The notes under the pieces are model-generated. The model did no database searches and was not told the origin of the DNA. It worked only from the letters and a program-made list of their open reading frames with translations. Shown in pieces: positions 1 through 5,449 of a DNA stretch of 6,232 nt. Every line of letters begins with the position of its first letter. Within the stretch, counting starts at the first letter, position 1. The position numbers were made by a program, and so were the translations under genes. Origin of the DNA: an uncultured Pedobacter sp. (lineage in GTDB: Bacteria > Bacteroidota > Bacteroidia > Sphingobacteriales > Sphingobacteriaceae); the NCBI GenBank assembly GCA_946478755.1, contig CAMLDJ010000313.1, positions 1 through 6,232 on the forward strand, written 5' to 3'.

Positions 1-564
1 ATCTGCAGGATATACAAATTGAAAAAGTAAGAGCTGGGCAAGCAAGAGTTGCCAGTGTCTTTCTAAACGGAAAAGTAACCTGTCCCAGTCCAGATTTTTG
101 CCTTGCTTCAACAGCAGGTGATTGATGTCTGCTCCGTCATAACGTTCTCTGTTCTGTACATATACTTTACACCAGATCAGTTCCTCGGCAGGCATATACT
201 TAACAGGAAGGCCTTCATAAGTGCCACTAACTGCATGCATATACCAGGTATCGTCTACATTACAGATGTTGTTAACGGTGTCAAAAATGATGTCGATATA
301 ATACCCGTTTTTTAAAATCTTTGCCAGCCATCGTATATCTGTTAATTCGGTTTGATATCCTTCGTCGCCAAGAATTTTTAAAATCTGTGAATATTCAGAA
401 ACCTTGCAAAAAATATCCAGGTCTTTTATATCTCGCTCTATACCGGTATAATGATACATGGCAACCCCTCCGCCGAGCATAAAGTTGAGCGAGTGAAGCT
501 GAAGTGTCTCAAGCACCTGCAAGTAAAATGATACAGCCTGTATATTTTCCTGTTTTTCGTCCAT
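1..564 (-). CDS. Nucleotidyltransferase-fold protein, C-terminus cut by window edge
   Basis: The reading frame opens with ATG at 564-562 and stays open for 188 codons to base 1, so the C-terminus is missing. Residues 31-33 are GGG, followed by a K-D-L-D stretch with D48 and D50, and D91 lies in a hydrophobic strand (YYIDIIFD). This GG...DxD...D pattern is the metal- and nucleotide-binding core of the polymerase-beta-like nucleotidyltransferase superfamily, and all three carboxylates are present. Later conserved-looking blocks are IW-K at 130-133, ERYDGAD at 140-146, and a HWQLLL/QFVYP segment at 170-186. From memory these resemble an uncharacterised family of about 250-290 residues annotated only as nucleotidyltransferase. 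It could act on a nucleic acid, protein or small molecule; the substrate cannot be told. A toxin-antitoxin (AbiEii or MNT-like) role is possible but no partner is visible. An AGGA lies shortly upstream of the start on the minus strand. Divergent from the SDR gene. Confidence 0.8.
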   Translation of the reverse strand, partial: MDEKQENIQAVSFYLQVLETLQLHSLNFMLGGGVAMYHYTGIERDIKDLDIFCKVSEYSQILKILGDEGYQTELTDIRWLAKILKNGYYIDIIFDTVNNICNVDDTWYMHAVSGTYEGLPVKYMPAEELIWCKVYVQNRERYDGADINHLLLKQGKNLDWDRLLFRLERHWQLLLAQLLLFQFVYPAD

Positions 565-603
565 CACTTATTTCCTATGAATTTTAAGGGTTATACATGG
601 TTC

Positions 604-634
604 ATACACAACAGCTGGTAGTCAAATAGGTTTG
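604..634 (+). promoter_or_regulatory. Candidate Bacteroidota-type promoter for the SDR gene
   Basis: TAGGTTTG at 627-634 matches the Bacteroidota -7 consensus TAnnTTTG exactly. The expected -33 TTTG would fall near 604-607, where the sequence is only weakly similar. The -7 element lies inside the inverted repeat 620-637, so a protein bound to the repeat would block it. If used, transcription would begin about 130 bases upstream of the SDR start codon. Motif match only. Confidence 0.3.
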
Positions 635-637
635 ACT
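620..637. repeat. Perfect inverted repeat in divergent intergenic region
   Basis: The arms AGTCAAA (620-626) and TTTGACT (631-637) are perfect 7-base complements around the 4-base spacer TAGG. It lies between two divergent genes, 56 bases upstream of the nucleotidyltransferase start and about 135 bases upstream of the SDR start. The size and symmetry fit a dimeric repressor operator, or a short RNA hairpin if transcribed. No known regulator's consensus was recognised. Confidence 0.5.
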
Positions 638-772
638 TAGGGGAATACCTGCATAATCAAGTATTTATCTGATGCAGTTCGCGTATTAAAGTTCTATTAT
701 TGAGTAGCTATTTTATCAACCACTGCCTGCCGTATTTGTTTACTCATAAGAAGCTTAATTTTAATTCTGCTT

Positions 773-1531
773 ATGGAAAGTCTAAACAGTCTGATAGCCG
801 GGCGCATTACTGGAAAACGGATATTGATAACAGGTGGTACTACCGGTATTGGCCGCGCAACTGCAATTCTCCTCGCCTCGCATGGGGCCAGAATTATGAT
901 CTTTGGCCGGAACCATGAACAAGTGGAGGAAACGATAGCTGCGATCAGGTCGCTGGAAAACCAAACCGACTGCTATGGCATGACCGCTGATATCGCCGAT
1001 CCGGCGGATATCTCACATGTTTTTGAGATGGTTGATAACCGCTTTGGGGGAATTGACATCCTGATCAATAATGCAGCCCTTTCCTACCAAAGTATTATGG
1101 AGGGGGATTATAAACAATGGCAGTATGTGGTACAGACAAACCTAATGGGTTATATGGCTTGTTGCCACGAAGCTGTAACCAGGATGAGGCACACCAGGTA
1201 TGGTCATATCTTAAATATCGGGTCAATGAGTGTGGATGTACGGGAACAAAACAGCTCCGTCTATGTTGCGACTAAGTCTGCCATTCAGGGGTTTTCGGAA
1301 GCGTTTAGAAAAGAAGTCAATTTGATGGGTATCAAGGTGACTTTGATCGAGCCTGGGGCTGTCGACACAGATATGCAGAAAGGATCGGCATCAGAGAAGG
1401 AAGGTAAAATTGAAAGTATGGAAATGTTGGAGGCGGATGACATCGCCCTAAGTGTGCTTTTCTGTCTGGCGCAACCACTAAGAACCGACATTGTGAAACT
1501 TCAGATCAGACCTCATTTGCAGCTGATATAA
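773..1531 (+). CDS. Short-chain dehydrogenase/reductase (classical SDR, NADP(H)-type)
   Basis: A cytoplasmic 252-residue classical SDR of normal family length, predicted to oxidise or reduce an alcohol/carbonyl pair. The Rossmann cofactor motif TGGTTGIG is at 20-27. R46, just after the second beta strand (IMIFGR), favours NADP(H) over NAD(H). D72 follows strand 3, and NNAA at 99-102 replaces the usual NNAG. The catalytic tetrad N123-S151-Y164-K168 is complete (YVATK at 164-168), and the PG motif is at 194-195. The protein is one domain with no signal peptide or membrane segment. The start at 773 gives the usual short lead into strand 1; no strong Shine-Dalgarno sequence is present, as is common in Bacteroidota. 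It has its own upstream region and is separated by about 200 bases from the catalase operon. The substrate is not predictable from sequence; carbonyl detoxification would suit the neighbourhood. Confidence 0.93.
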   Translation: MESLNSLIAGRITGKRILITGGTTGIGRATAILLASHGARIMIFGRNHEQVEETIAAIRSLENQTDCYGMTADIADPADISHVFEMVDNRFGGIDILINNAALSYQSIMEGDYKQWQYVVQTNLMGYMACCHEAVTRMRHTRYGHILNIGSMSVDVREQNSSVYVATKSAIQGFSEAFRKEVNLMGIKVTLIEPGAVDTDMQKGSASEKEGKIESMEMLEADDIALSVLFCLAQPLRTDIVKLQIRPHLQLI

Positions 1532-1536
1532 TTGCC

Positions 1537-1580
1537 AAGTGATTAAGTCTATAGCTTGTTTGCCAGATGTTTAATCACTT
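1537..1580 (+). terminator. Stem-loop after SDR gene, possible terminator
   Basis: AAGTGATTAA (1537-1546) and TTAATCACTT (1571-1580) are perfect 10-base complements, starting 5 bases after the SDR stop codon. The loop is long (24 bases), the stem is A/T-rich, and no clear U-run follows. It is therefore an atypical intrinsic terminator and might instead protect an mRNA end or act as a regulatory site. Confidence 0.4.
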
Positions 1581-1645
1581 TCCTGTTGAATGGGTTGCAG
1601 GTAACTACCTTTTTTCCGGTCAGTAAATATCTTTTTACAGCGCTA

Positions 1646-1655
1646 AATACGTATT
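1646..1655. promoter_or_regulatory. 10-base palindrome upstream of the catalase operon
   Basis: AATACGTATT is a perfect 10-base palindrome about 80 bases upstream of the first operon start codon. The location suits a regulator binding site. Short A/T-rich palindromes also occur by chance, and no known operator was recognised. Confidence 0.2.
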
Positions 1656-1674
1656 CGAAAAACAGACAAAACAA

Positions 1675-1704
1675 TTGCTTTTAAAAACTTGTACCTACTA
1701 TAGT
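1675..1704 (+). promoter_or_regulatory. Candidate promoter of the catalase operon
   Basis: TTGCTT (1675-1680) and TATAGT (1699-1704) are separated by 18 bases, about 30 bases upstream of the first start codon of the four-gene run. The -10-like box is good but the -35-like box matches only in TTG, and the TAnnTTTG form is not met. An alternative is TACCTTTT at 1606-1613, a near-match to the Bacteroidota -7 element, with a TTG 17 bases upstream at 1586-1588. The operon must start somewhere in 1581-1734; the exact site is uncertain. Confidence 0.25.
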
Positions 1705-1734
1705 TAATCATTTATTTATCAAAAAAGTTTACTT

Positions 1735-1971
1735 ATGGAAGAATTGGAAAATGATCAAAGTGAAGGCAAAGTCGCCGAAATGATCGAAGAACAGACGGCA
1801 AAGATTCCGTCAGATGTTTATTTGTGGGCAGCATTGCTTTCAATGGGGGCTTCACTTACCCTAAAATGCTTTGGACACAAACACACCGCACTTTTTGTGG
1901 GTCAATGGGCAGCCCCTTTTCTGTTGCTGGGGGTTTATAATAAAATTGTTAAAACTCAGGGCCACGATTAA
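1735..1971 (+). CDS. Small two-helix membrane protein, function unknown
   Basis: A 78-residue protein. The N-terminus (1-27) is acidic and polar with many Glu residues. Two hydrophobic helices follow at about 28-46 and 51-69, joined by a very short turn (GHKH, 47-50), forming a helical hairpin in the inner membrane. The second helix ends in an aromatic/basic border (YNKIVK), and the tail is GHD. No enzymatic motif is seen apart from one Cys (C45) and two nearby His residues (H48, H50) at the turn. I recall similar small proteins annotated as hypothetical in Bacteroidota but know no characterised member. The ATG at 1735 follows an A/T-rich leader. It is the first gene of the run, only 27 bases before the Mn-catalase, so it is very likely co-transcribed with it. 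It may link the stress enzymes to the membrane or affect membrane properties; that is inference. Confidence 0.82.
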   Translation: MEELENDQSEGKVAEMIEEQTAKIPSDVYLWAALLSMGASLTLKCFGHKHTALFVGQWAAPFLLLGVYNKIVKTQGHD

Positions 1972-1998
1972 GTTATTCACCTATTAAATTTTGAAACT

Positions 1999-2934
1999 AT
2001 GTTCTATCACGTTAAAGAATTACAATTCAATGCAAGGGTATCCAAGCCCGATCCAAGATTCGCGCGTTTACTACTTGAGCAGTTTGGAGGCGCTAATGGA
2101 GAGCTGAAAGCGGCAATGCAGTATTTTACGCAGGCTTTTAGCTGCAAGCAACCCTTTCCCGATAAGTATGATATGTTAATGGATATTGCTACTGAAGAAT
2201 TCAGCCACCTGGAAATTGTTGGCGCGACCATTCAGCTGCTGCTTACTGGTGTTAACGGCGAGCTTAAACAGGCAGCCGAGCAGGATGATATCAGTACGCT
2301 TCTTGAGGGTAAGGCAGCTAAAGAAGATTACATCCATGAAGCCATGATCAATCCTCACTTTTATGCACTTACTGGGGGCGGTCCGGCGGTAACCGACTCC
2401 AATGGAATCCCCTGGTCCGGAGCGTATGTCAATGCAAATGGCGATCCAACCGTTGATATGCGTTCGAACATGGCCGCAGAATCCCGGGCTAAGATTGTCT
2501 ATGAATACCTGATGAAATATACCGACGATCCCTATGTAAAGGAAACACTTACTTTCCTGATGACGAGGGAAGTGGCCCATTACCAGATGTTTGAAGCCGC
2601 TTTGGCTACCATCCAGCCAAATTTCCCTCCCGGTGTATTGCAAAGTGATCCTCGCCACAGCAATATTTACTACAATATGTCTAACGGAGAAAGCGTACGC
2701 GGGCCATGGAATGAGGGCCTGAGTTCACAATTAGGGGAGGAATGGCAATATGTGGCCGATCCCATCGAAAAAATACGGGAAACAGAAGGCTTGACTGATC
2801 TTGAGCCTGAAGGAACCACACGCACACTGGACGATGTTGCCAAAAAAGACCGCAAGCTAAGCGAGCAAAGGAGTGAAGAGATCATCAATGCAACAGAAGG
2901 GGCAACCCAATGGTGCACCTATAACCATCACTAA
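1999..2934 (+). CDS. Manganese (non-haem) catalase, KatN-like
   Basis: A 311-residue dimanganese catalase that disproportionates hydrogen peroxide to water and oxygen in the cytoplasm. It has the ferritin-like four-helix fold of the Mn-catalase family and near-usual length. Predicted metal ligands are E35 (GANGE), E67 and H70 (EEFSH), E161 (AAESRAK) and H194 (REVAH). E191 fits the second-shell acid that corresponds to Glu178 of the Lactobacillus plantarum enzyme, and the E161-to-H194 spacing equals that enzyme's 148-to-181 spacing. The active site therefore looks complete. The mobile middle region (120-150, rich in Gly/Pro/Asn) and the long polar C-terminal tail, ending in a CTYNHH stretch, resemble Bacteroidota and Bacillus homologues from memory. 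The start at 1999 (MFYHVKEL) is the normal family start. It lies 27 bases after the small membrane protein and 17 bases before the dehydrogenase. The family is usually stress- or stationary-phase-induced. Confidence 0.97.
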   Translation: MFYHVKELQFNARVSKPDPRFARLLLEQFGGANGELKAAMQYFTQAFSCKQPFPDKYDMLMDIATEEFSHLEIVGATIQLLLTGVNGELKQAAEQDDISTLLEGKAAKEDYIHEAMINPHFYALTGGGPAVTDSNGIPWSGAYVNANGDPTVDMRSNMAAESRAKIVYEYLMKYTDDPYVKETLTFLMTREVAHYQMFEAALATIQPNFPPGVLQSDPRHSNIYYNMSNGESVRGPWNEGLSSQLGEEWQYVADPIEKIRETEGLTDLEPEGTTRTLDDVAKKDRKLSEQRSEEIINATEGATQWCTYNHH

Positions 2935-2951
2935 CCTAAAATAAAGCAGGG

Positions 2952-4103
2952 ATGTTAGCAATGAATTACCGTGGGCCCTACAGGGTCCGTACAGTACAAA
3001 AACCGATGCCGGAGATCTTGCATCCCGAGGATGCTATTGTGCGCGTTACCCGCAGTTGTATCTGCGGATCAGACCTACACCTGTATCATGGCATGGTACC
3101 AGATACACGTGTTGGAATGACATTTGGCCATGAATTCACGGGAATCGTTGAAGAAGTGGGACCCATGGTGCAGCGCTTAAAGGTAGGAGATCAGGTGCTG
3201 GTACCCTTTAACATTGCCTGCGGCAAATGCAACTTCTGCAAGCAGGGGCTTTATGGCAACTGCCATGAATCGAACCCAATGGCAACAGCTGTGGGAGGTA
3301 TTTTCGGCTACTCCCACACGGCGGGTGGTTTTGACGGTGGACAGGCGGAATATGTCCGCGTGCCCTATGCCGATGTTGGGCCGACGGTAATTCCTCCTGA
3401 TATGGATCCGGATGACGCGGTGTTGCTAACCGACGTCGTACCTACCGGTTATCAGGCAGCAGAGATGGGCGGGATCAAGCCTGGCGACACTGTAGTTGTG
3501 TTTGGTGCCGGACCAATCGGGATCATGGCCGCACGCTGCGCCTGGTTTTTTGGCCCCTCGCGGGTGATCATCATTGACCATGTTGAATACCGGCTGGAGT
3601 TTGCACGGAACTATGCCAAATGTGAGGCTTATAACTTCAAATCACTGGAAGATCCGGTGTTATTTTTAAAGAAAACCACGGACTGGTACGGGGCGGATGT
3701 TTGCATTGATTGTGTAGGCTGTGAAGCTGAAGGCAACACATTGCAAACATTTACCGGCCGTGTGATGCTGATGCAGGCTGGTGCCGGTACCGCATTGCAA
3801 TGGGCAATCAATTCGGTAAAGAAGGGTGGGATTGTGTCTATAGTTGGTGTTTACGGGCCGCCCTTTAATCTCATACCCATCGGTAATGTATTGAATAAGG
3901 GTATCACCATACGGGCCAATCAGGCCTCGGTAAAGCGGCTTTTGCCCAGACTGATTGATCATGTCCAGTCCGGGAGATTAAACCCCAAAGCACTGATCAC
4001 CCACCGGGTTCCTCTAGAGGAAGTGTCAGACGCCTATCGTCTGTTCTCATCGAAACTGGATAATTGTATTAAAACCGTATTGATACCGTCGACTCAATCT
4101 TAA
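2952..4103 (+). CDS. Zn-dependent alcohol dehydrogenase, formaldehyde dehydrogenase-like
   Basis: A 383-residue cytoplasmic medium-chain dehydrogenase, predicted to oxidise alcohols or aldehydes with NAD+. The N-terminal catalytic domain carries the catalytic-zinc ligands C38 (CICGSD), H60-E61 (GHE) and D161 (TDVVPTGY). Structural-zinc cysteines are C90, C93, C96 and C104. The Rossmann domain shows GAGPIG at 185-190, and D209 at the end of strand 2 indicates NAD(H) preference. The Asp third ligand and the TDV-PTGY block are typical of the glutathione-independent formaldehyde dehydrogenase-like branch (compare Pseudomonas putida FdhA), though the natural substrate here could be another small alcohol or aldehyde. 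The start at 2952 gives the MLAMNYRGPYR opening; an alternative ATG is at 2961. AGG lies close upstream. It is 17 bases behind the Mn-catalase and so almost surely in the same operon, where it may remove aldehydes generated under oxidative stress. Confidence 0.94.
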   Translation: MLAMNYRGPYRVRTVQKPMPEILHPEDAIVRVTRSCICGSDLHLYHGMVPDTRVGMTFGHEFTGIVEEVGPMVQRLKVGDQVLVPFNIACGKCNFCKQGLYGNCHESNPMATAVGGIFGYSHTAGGFDGGQAEYVRVPYADVGPTVIPPDMDPDDAVLLTDVVPTGYQAAEMGGIKPGDTVVVFGAGPIGIMAARCAWFFGPSRVIIIDHVEYRLEFARNYAKCEAYNFKSLEDPVLFLKKTTDWYGADVCIDCVGCEAEGNTLQTFTGRVMLMQAGAGTALQWAINSVKKGGIVSIVGVYGPPFNLIPIGNVLNKGITIRANQASVKRLLPRLIDHVQSGRLNPKALITHRVPLEEVSDAYRLFSSKLDNCIKTVLIPSTQS

Positions 4104-4115
4104 AATTATGGAACC

Positions 4116-4161
4116 ATCATGAGTTTACACTCGCAAACGAGAAGGAATAAAACCTCATGAT
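4116..4161 (+). promoter_or_regulatory. Structured intercistronic leader with inverted repeat
   Basis: ATCATGAG (4116-4123) and CTCATGAT (4154-4161) are perfect 8-base complements, and inside them CTCG (4130-4133) and CGAG (4138-4141) form a small tetraloop hairpin. The right outer arm covers the ATG at 4157 and the inner region covers the AGAAGGA purine tract (4140-4146). Folding could therefore hide a ribosome entry site. Two tiny frames also run through it: 4108-4122 (4 codons plus stop) and 4119-4160 (13 codons plus stop), each joined to the next ATG by an ATGA overlap. It may modulate translation or mRNA processing between the dehydrogenase and the next gene. Confidence 0.4.
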
Positions 4162-4195
4162 AGCTTCATCACCGATAAAAAACAAATATATTCTG

Positions 4196-4678
4196 ATGAA
4201 AAATAGCATTGTAGATTACAAAGATATCCCCGGCTGGGGCATGGACGCCGATCCGGAAAATGAGCCTACCTATCCGATGAAGAACTATACGGGGGATGAC
4301 CATAAGCGTATCAATTATGAAAGATCTGTACAACAGGAAGCAAGTATTGAAATTCTACAATCGAATGAACGGCCGTCACTGACGGCTGTTTTTGGGACCT
4401 CCGTGCCGCCATCAGGTTTGAGTGGCGCAATACGCCGTTACGCCTTTAAGCATAGTGAAGATCGCTACAGGCACTGGCTACCATTGATACTGGCCGACCG
4501 GATCAATGTCTGTGAAGGAATCGTAGACGACTTAAAACGCGGACATATCCCGAACTTTTTTTCAGAAAGGGGTTGCAAGGCCGCATGGAAATACGACACC
4601 GCCCGTACCGCAATGAAGGTTGCGACCACGGCCGCATTGGCCATGATCATCATCATGTCATGTAGGCGGAGAAAATGA
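4196..4678 (+). CDS. Conserved-looking small protein with C-terminal membrane anchor, function unknown
   Basis: A 160-residue protein from ATG 4196, or 173 residues if ATG 4157 is used. I prefer 4196: the region that looks conserved (YKDIPGWGMDADPENEPTYP) starts just after it, the upstream bases are A/T-rich as is usual here, and the 4157 start sits in a stem. The purine tract AGAAGGA at 4140-4146 argues for 4157, so the choice stays open. Numbering from 4196: an acidic, Pro-rich N-terminal block (1-30) precedes a middle part with AVFGTSVPPSGLSG at about 64-77 and IRRYAFKHSE at 79-88. Then come LPLILADRINVCEGIVDDL (95-113) and a single hydrophobic helix at about 139-155, followed by CRRRK. 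This is a tail-anchor-like layout with the bulk in the cytoplasm. No catalytic motif was recognised. From memory, similar proteins occur as hypotheticals in Bacteroidota stress regions. Last gene of the operon, 92 bases after the dehydrogenase. Confidence 0.8.
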   Translation: MKNSIVDYKDIPGWGMDADPENEPTYPMKNYTGDDHKRINYERSVQQEASIEILQSNERPSLTAVFGTSVPPSGLSGAIRRYAFKHSEDRYRHWLPLILADRINVCEGIVDDLKRGHIPNFFSERGCKAAWKYDTARTAMKVATTAALAMIIIMSCRRRK

Positions 4679-4689
4679 AGCAGCCTCTA

Positions 4690-5253
4690 TCAGGCATGCT
4701 GACCTTCGTGTATCCCTTCCGCAAACTCTTCGACAATTTTATCATTAAAAGCAGGGAGGTCTTTCGGCCCTCTGCTGGTTACCAGGCCCTGGTCAACCAC
4801 CACTTCTTCATCCATCCATTTTGCACCGGCATTGATCAGGTCAACCCTTATCGACGCGGTTGAGGTCAGCCTGCGGCCCGCTACCAGCCCGGCAGTAATT
4901 AAGACCTGTGGTGCATGACAAATAGCGGCTACAGGTTTCCCGGCTTCAAAAAAAGCTTTAACGAAGGCGATTGCCGCTTCATCTTGCCTTAAAGCATCTG
5001 GATTGAGCACTCCACCGGGCAGCAACAATCCTTCGTAGTCGTCTGCAGTCACTTCACTGATCAGTTTGTCTACGTCCACCTCAATCGTCCAGTCGTGATC
5101 GCCTTTCATGGCTTGTATTTTTCCAGGTTTGGAGGAGATGATATGTACGGTTGCGCCTTCTTCCTTTAGTCTTTGCAGAGGGTTGGTCAGTTCTGTTTCT
5201 TCGAATCCGTTCTCTGATAATACGGCTATGGTTTTATTACTTAATGTTCCCAT
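4690..5253 (-). CDS. DJ-1/PfpI family protein (YhbO/PfpI-like, type 1 glutamine amidotransferase fold)
   Basis: A 187-residue cytoplasmic protein of usual family length. The nucleophile elbow is AICHAP, with C112 and adjacent H113, and the acidic partner is E18 in the N-terminal GFEETEL block. LLLPGG at 76-81 and the TSRGPKDLPAF block at 159-169 are hallmarks of the PfpI/YhbO branch rather than of true glutamine amidotransferases. The catalytic set is intact. Family members have been described as intracellular proteases, as glyoxalase III enzymes and as deglycases for methylglyoxal-modified proteins or nucleotides; the deglycase claim is disputed. A role in carbonyl or oxidative stress is the safest reading and fits the facing catalase/dehydrogenase operon. 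The ATG at 5253-5251 is followed at once by the first beta strand (KTIAVLS). It converges with the operon, with 11 bases between the stops, and is divergent from the PPIase gene. Confidence 0.94.
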   Translation of the reverse strand: MGTLSNKTIAVLSENGFEETELTNPLQRLKEEGATVHIISSKPGKIQAMKGDHDWTIEVDVDKLISEVTADDYEGLLLPGGVLNPDALRQDEAAIAFVKAFFEAGKPVAAICHAPQVLITAGLVAGRRLTSTASIRVDLINAGAKWMDEEVVVDQGLVTSRGPKDLPAFNDKIVEEFAEGIHEGQHA

Positions 5254-5363
5254 AATTAGATTATTAAATGATCTTTTCGCCTTTAGCGCCTTGTTCGCTT
5301 CAGGCTTTCAAATAATACAAGCCGTAAAAGTTATTGTTTTATCTTTTTGAAATCTATCCCGCC

Positions 5364-5371
5364 CAAAACTA
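5364..5371 (-). promoter_or_regulatory. Candidate -7 promoter element for the DJ-1/PfpI gene
   Basis: Read on the minus strand, 5371-5364 is TAGTTTTG, an exact match to TAnnTTTG. It would give a leader of about 105 bases before the DJ-1/PfpI start codon. No TTTG is visible at the expected -33 position, so support is weak. Confidence 0.25.
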
Positions 5372-5449
5372 GGTATAAGGCTGTCCGCCACCCGTCAGGC
5401 ATTTTATTCATGCGATAATGGTATCTTGGTCTGTTCAAAATCTATCAGA

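Noticed and set aside
103..315. 70-codon plus-strand frame
   Set aside because: It is antisense to the nucleotidyltransferase frame, which has conserved motifs; the plus-strand product shows none.
700..918. 72-codon plus-strand frame overlapping the SDR start
   Set aside because: It overlaps the SDR cofactor-binding region in another frame, and its product is low in hydrophobic core and has no motif.
2176..2658. 160-codon open frame on the minus strand inside the Mn-catalase gene
   Set aside because: It lies fully antisense to a well-supported catalase with intact ligands. Its translation has no recognisable domain and is Cys/His/Ile-rich as in antisense shadows.
3666..3962. 98-codon minus-strand frame inside the Zn-dehydrogenase gene
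   Set aside because: Antisense shadow of the conserved Rossmann domain; no independent evidence.
4675..4863. 62-codon plus-strand frame following the operon
   Set aside because: Its ATG overlaps the preceding stop as ATGA, which invites a coupled-gene reading, but it is antisense to the well-supported DJ-1/PfpI C-terminus and has no motif.
5303..5323. Weak hairpin GGCTT/AAGCC followed by a T-rich stretch, terminator-like on the plus strand
   Set aside because: The stem is only 5 bases with an 11-base loop, and no plus-strand gene ends upstream of it.
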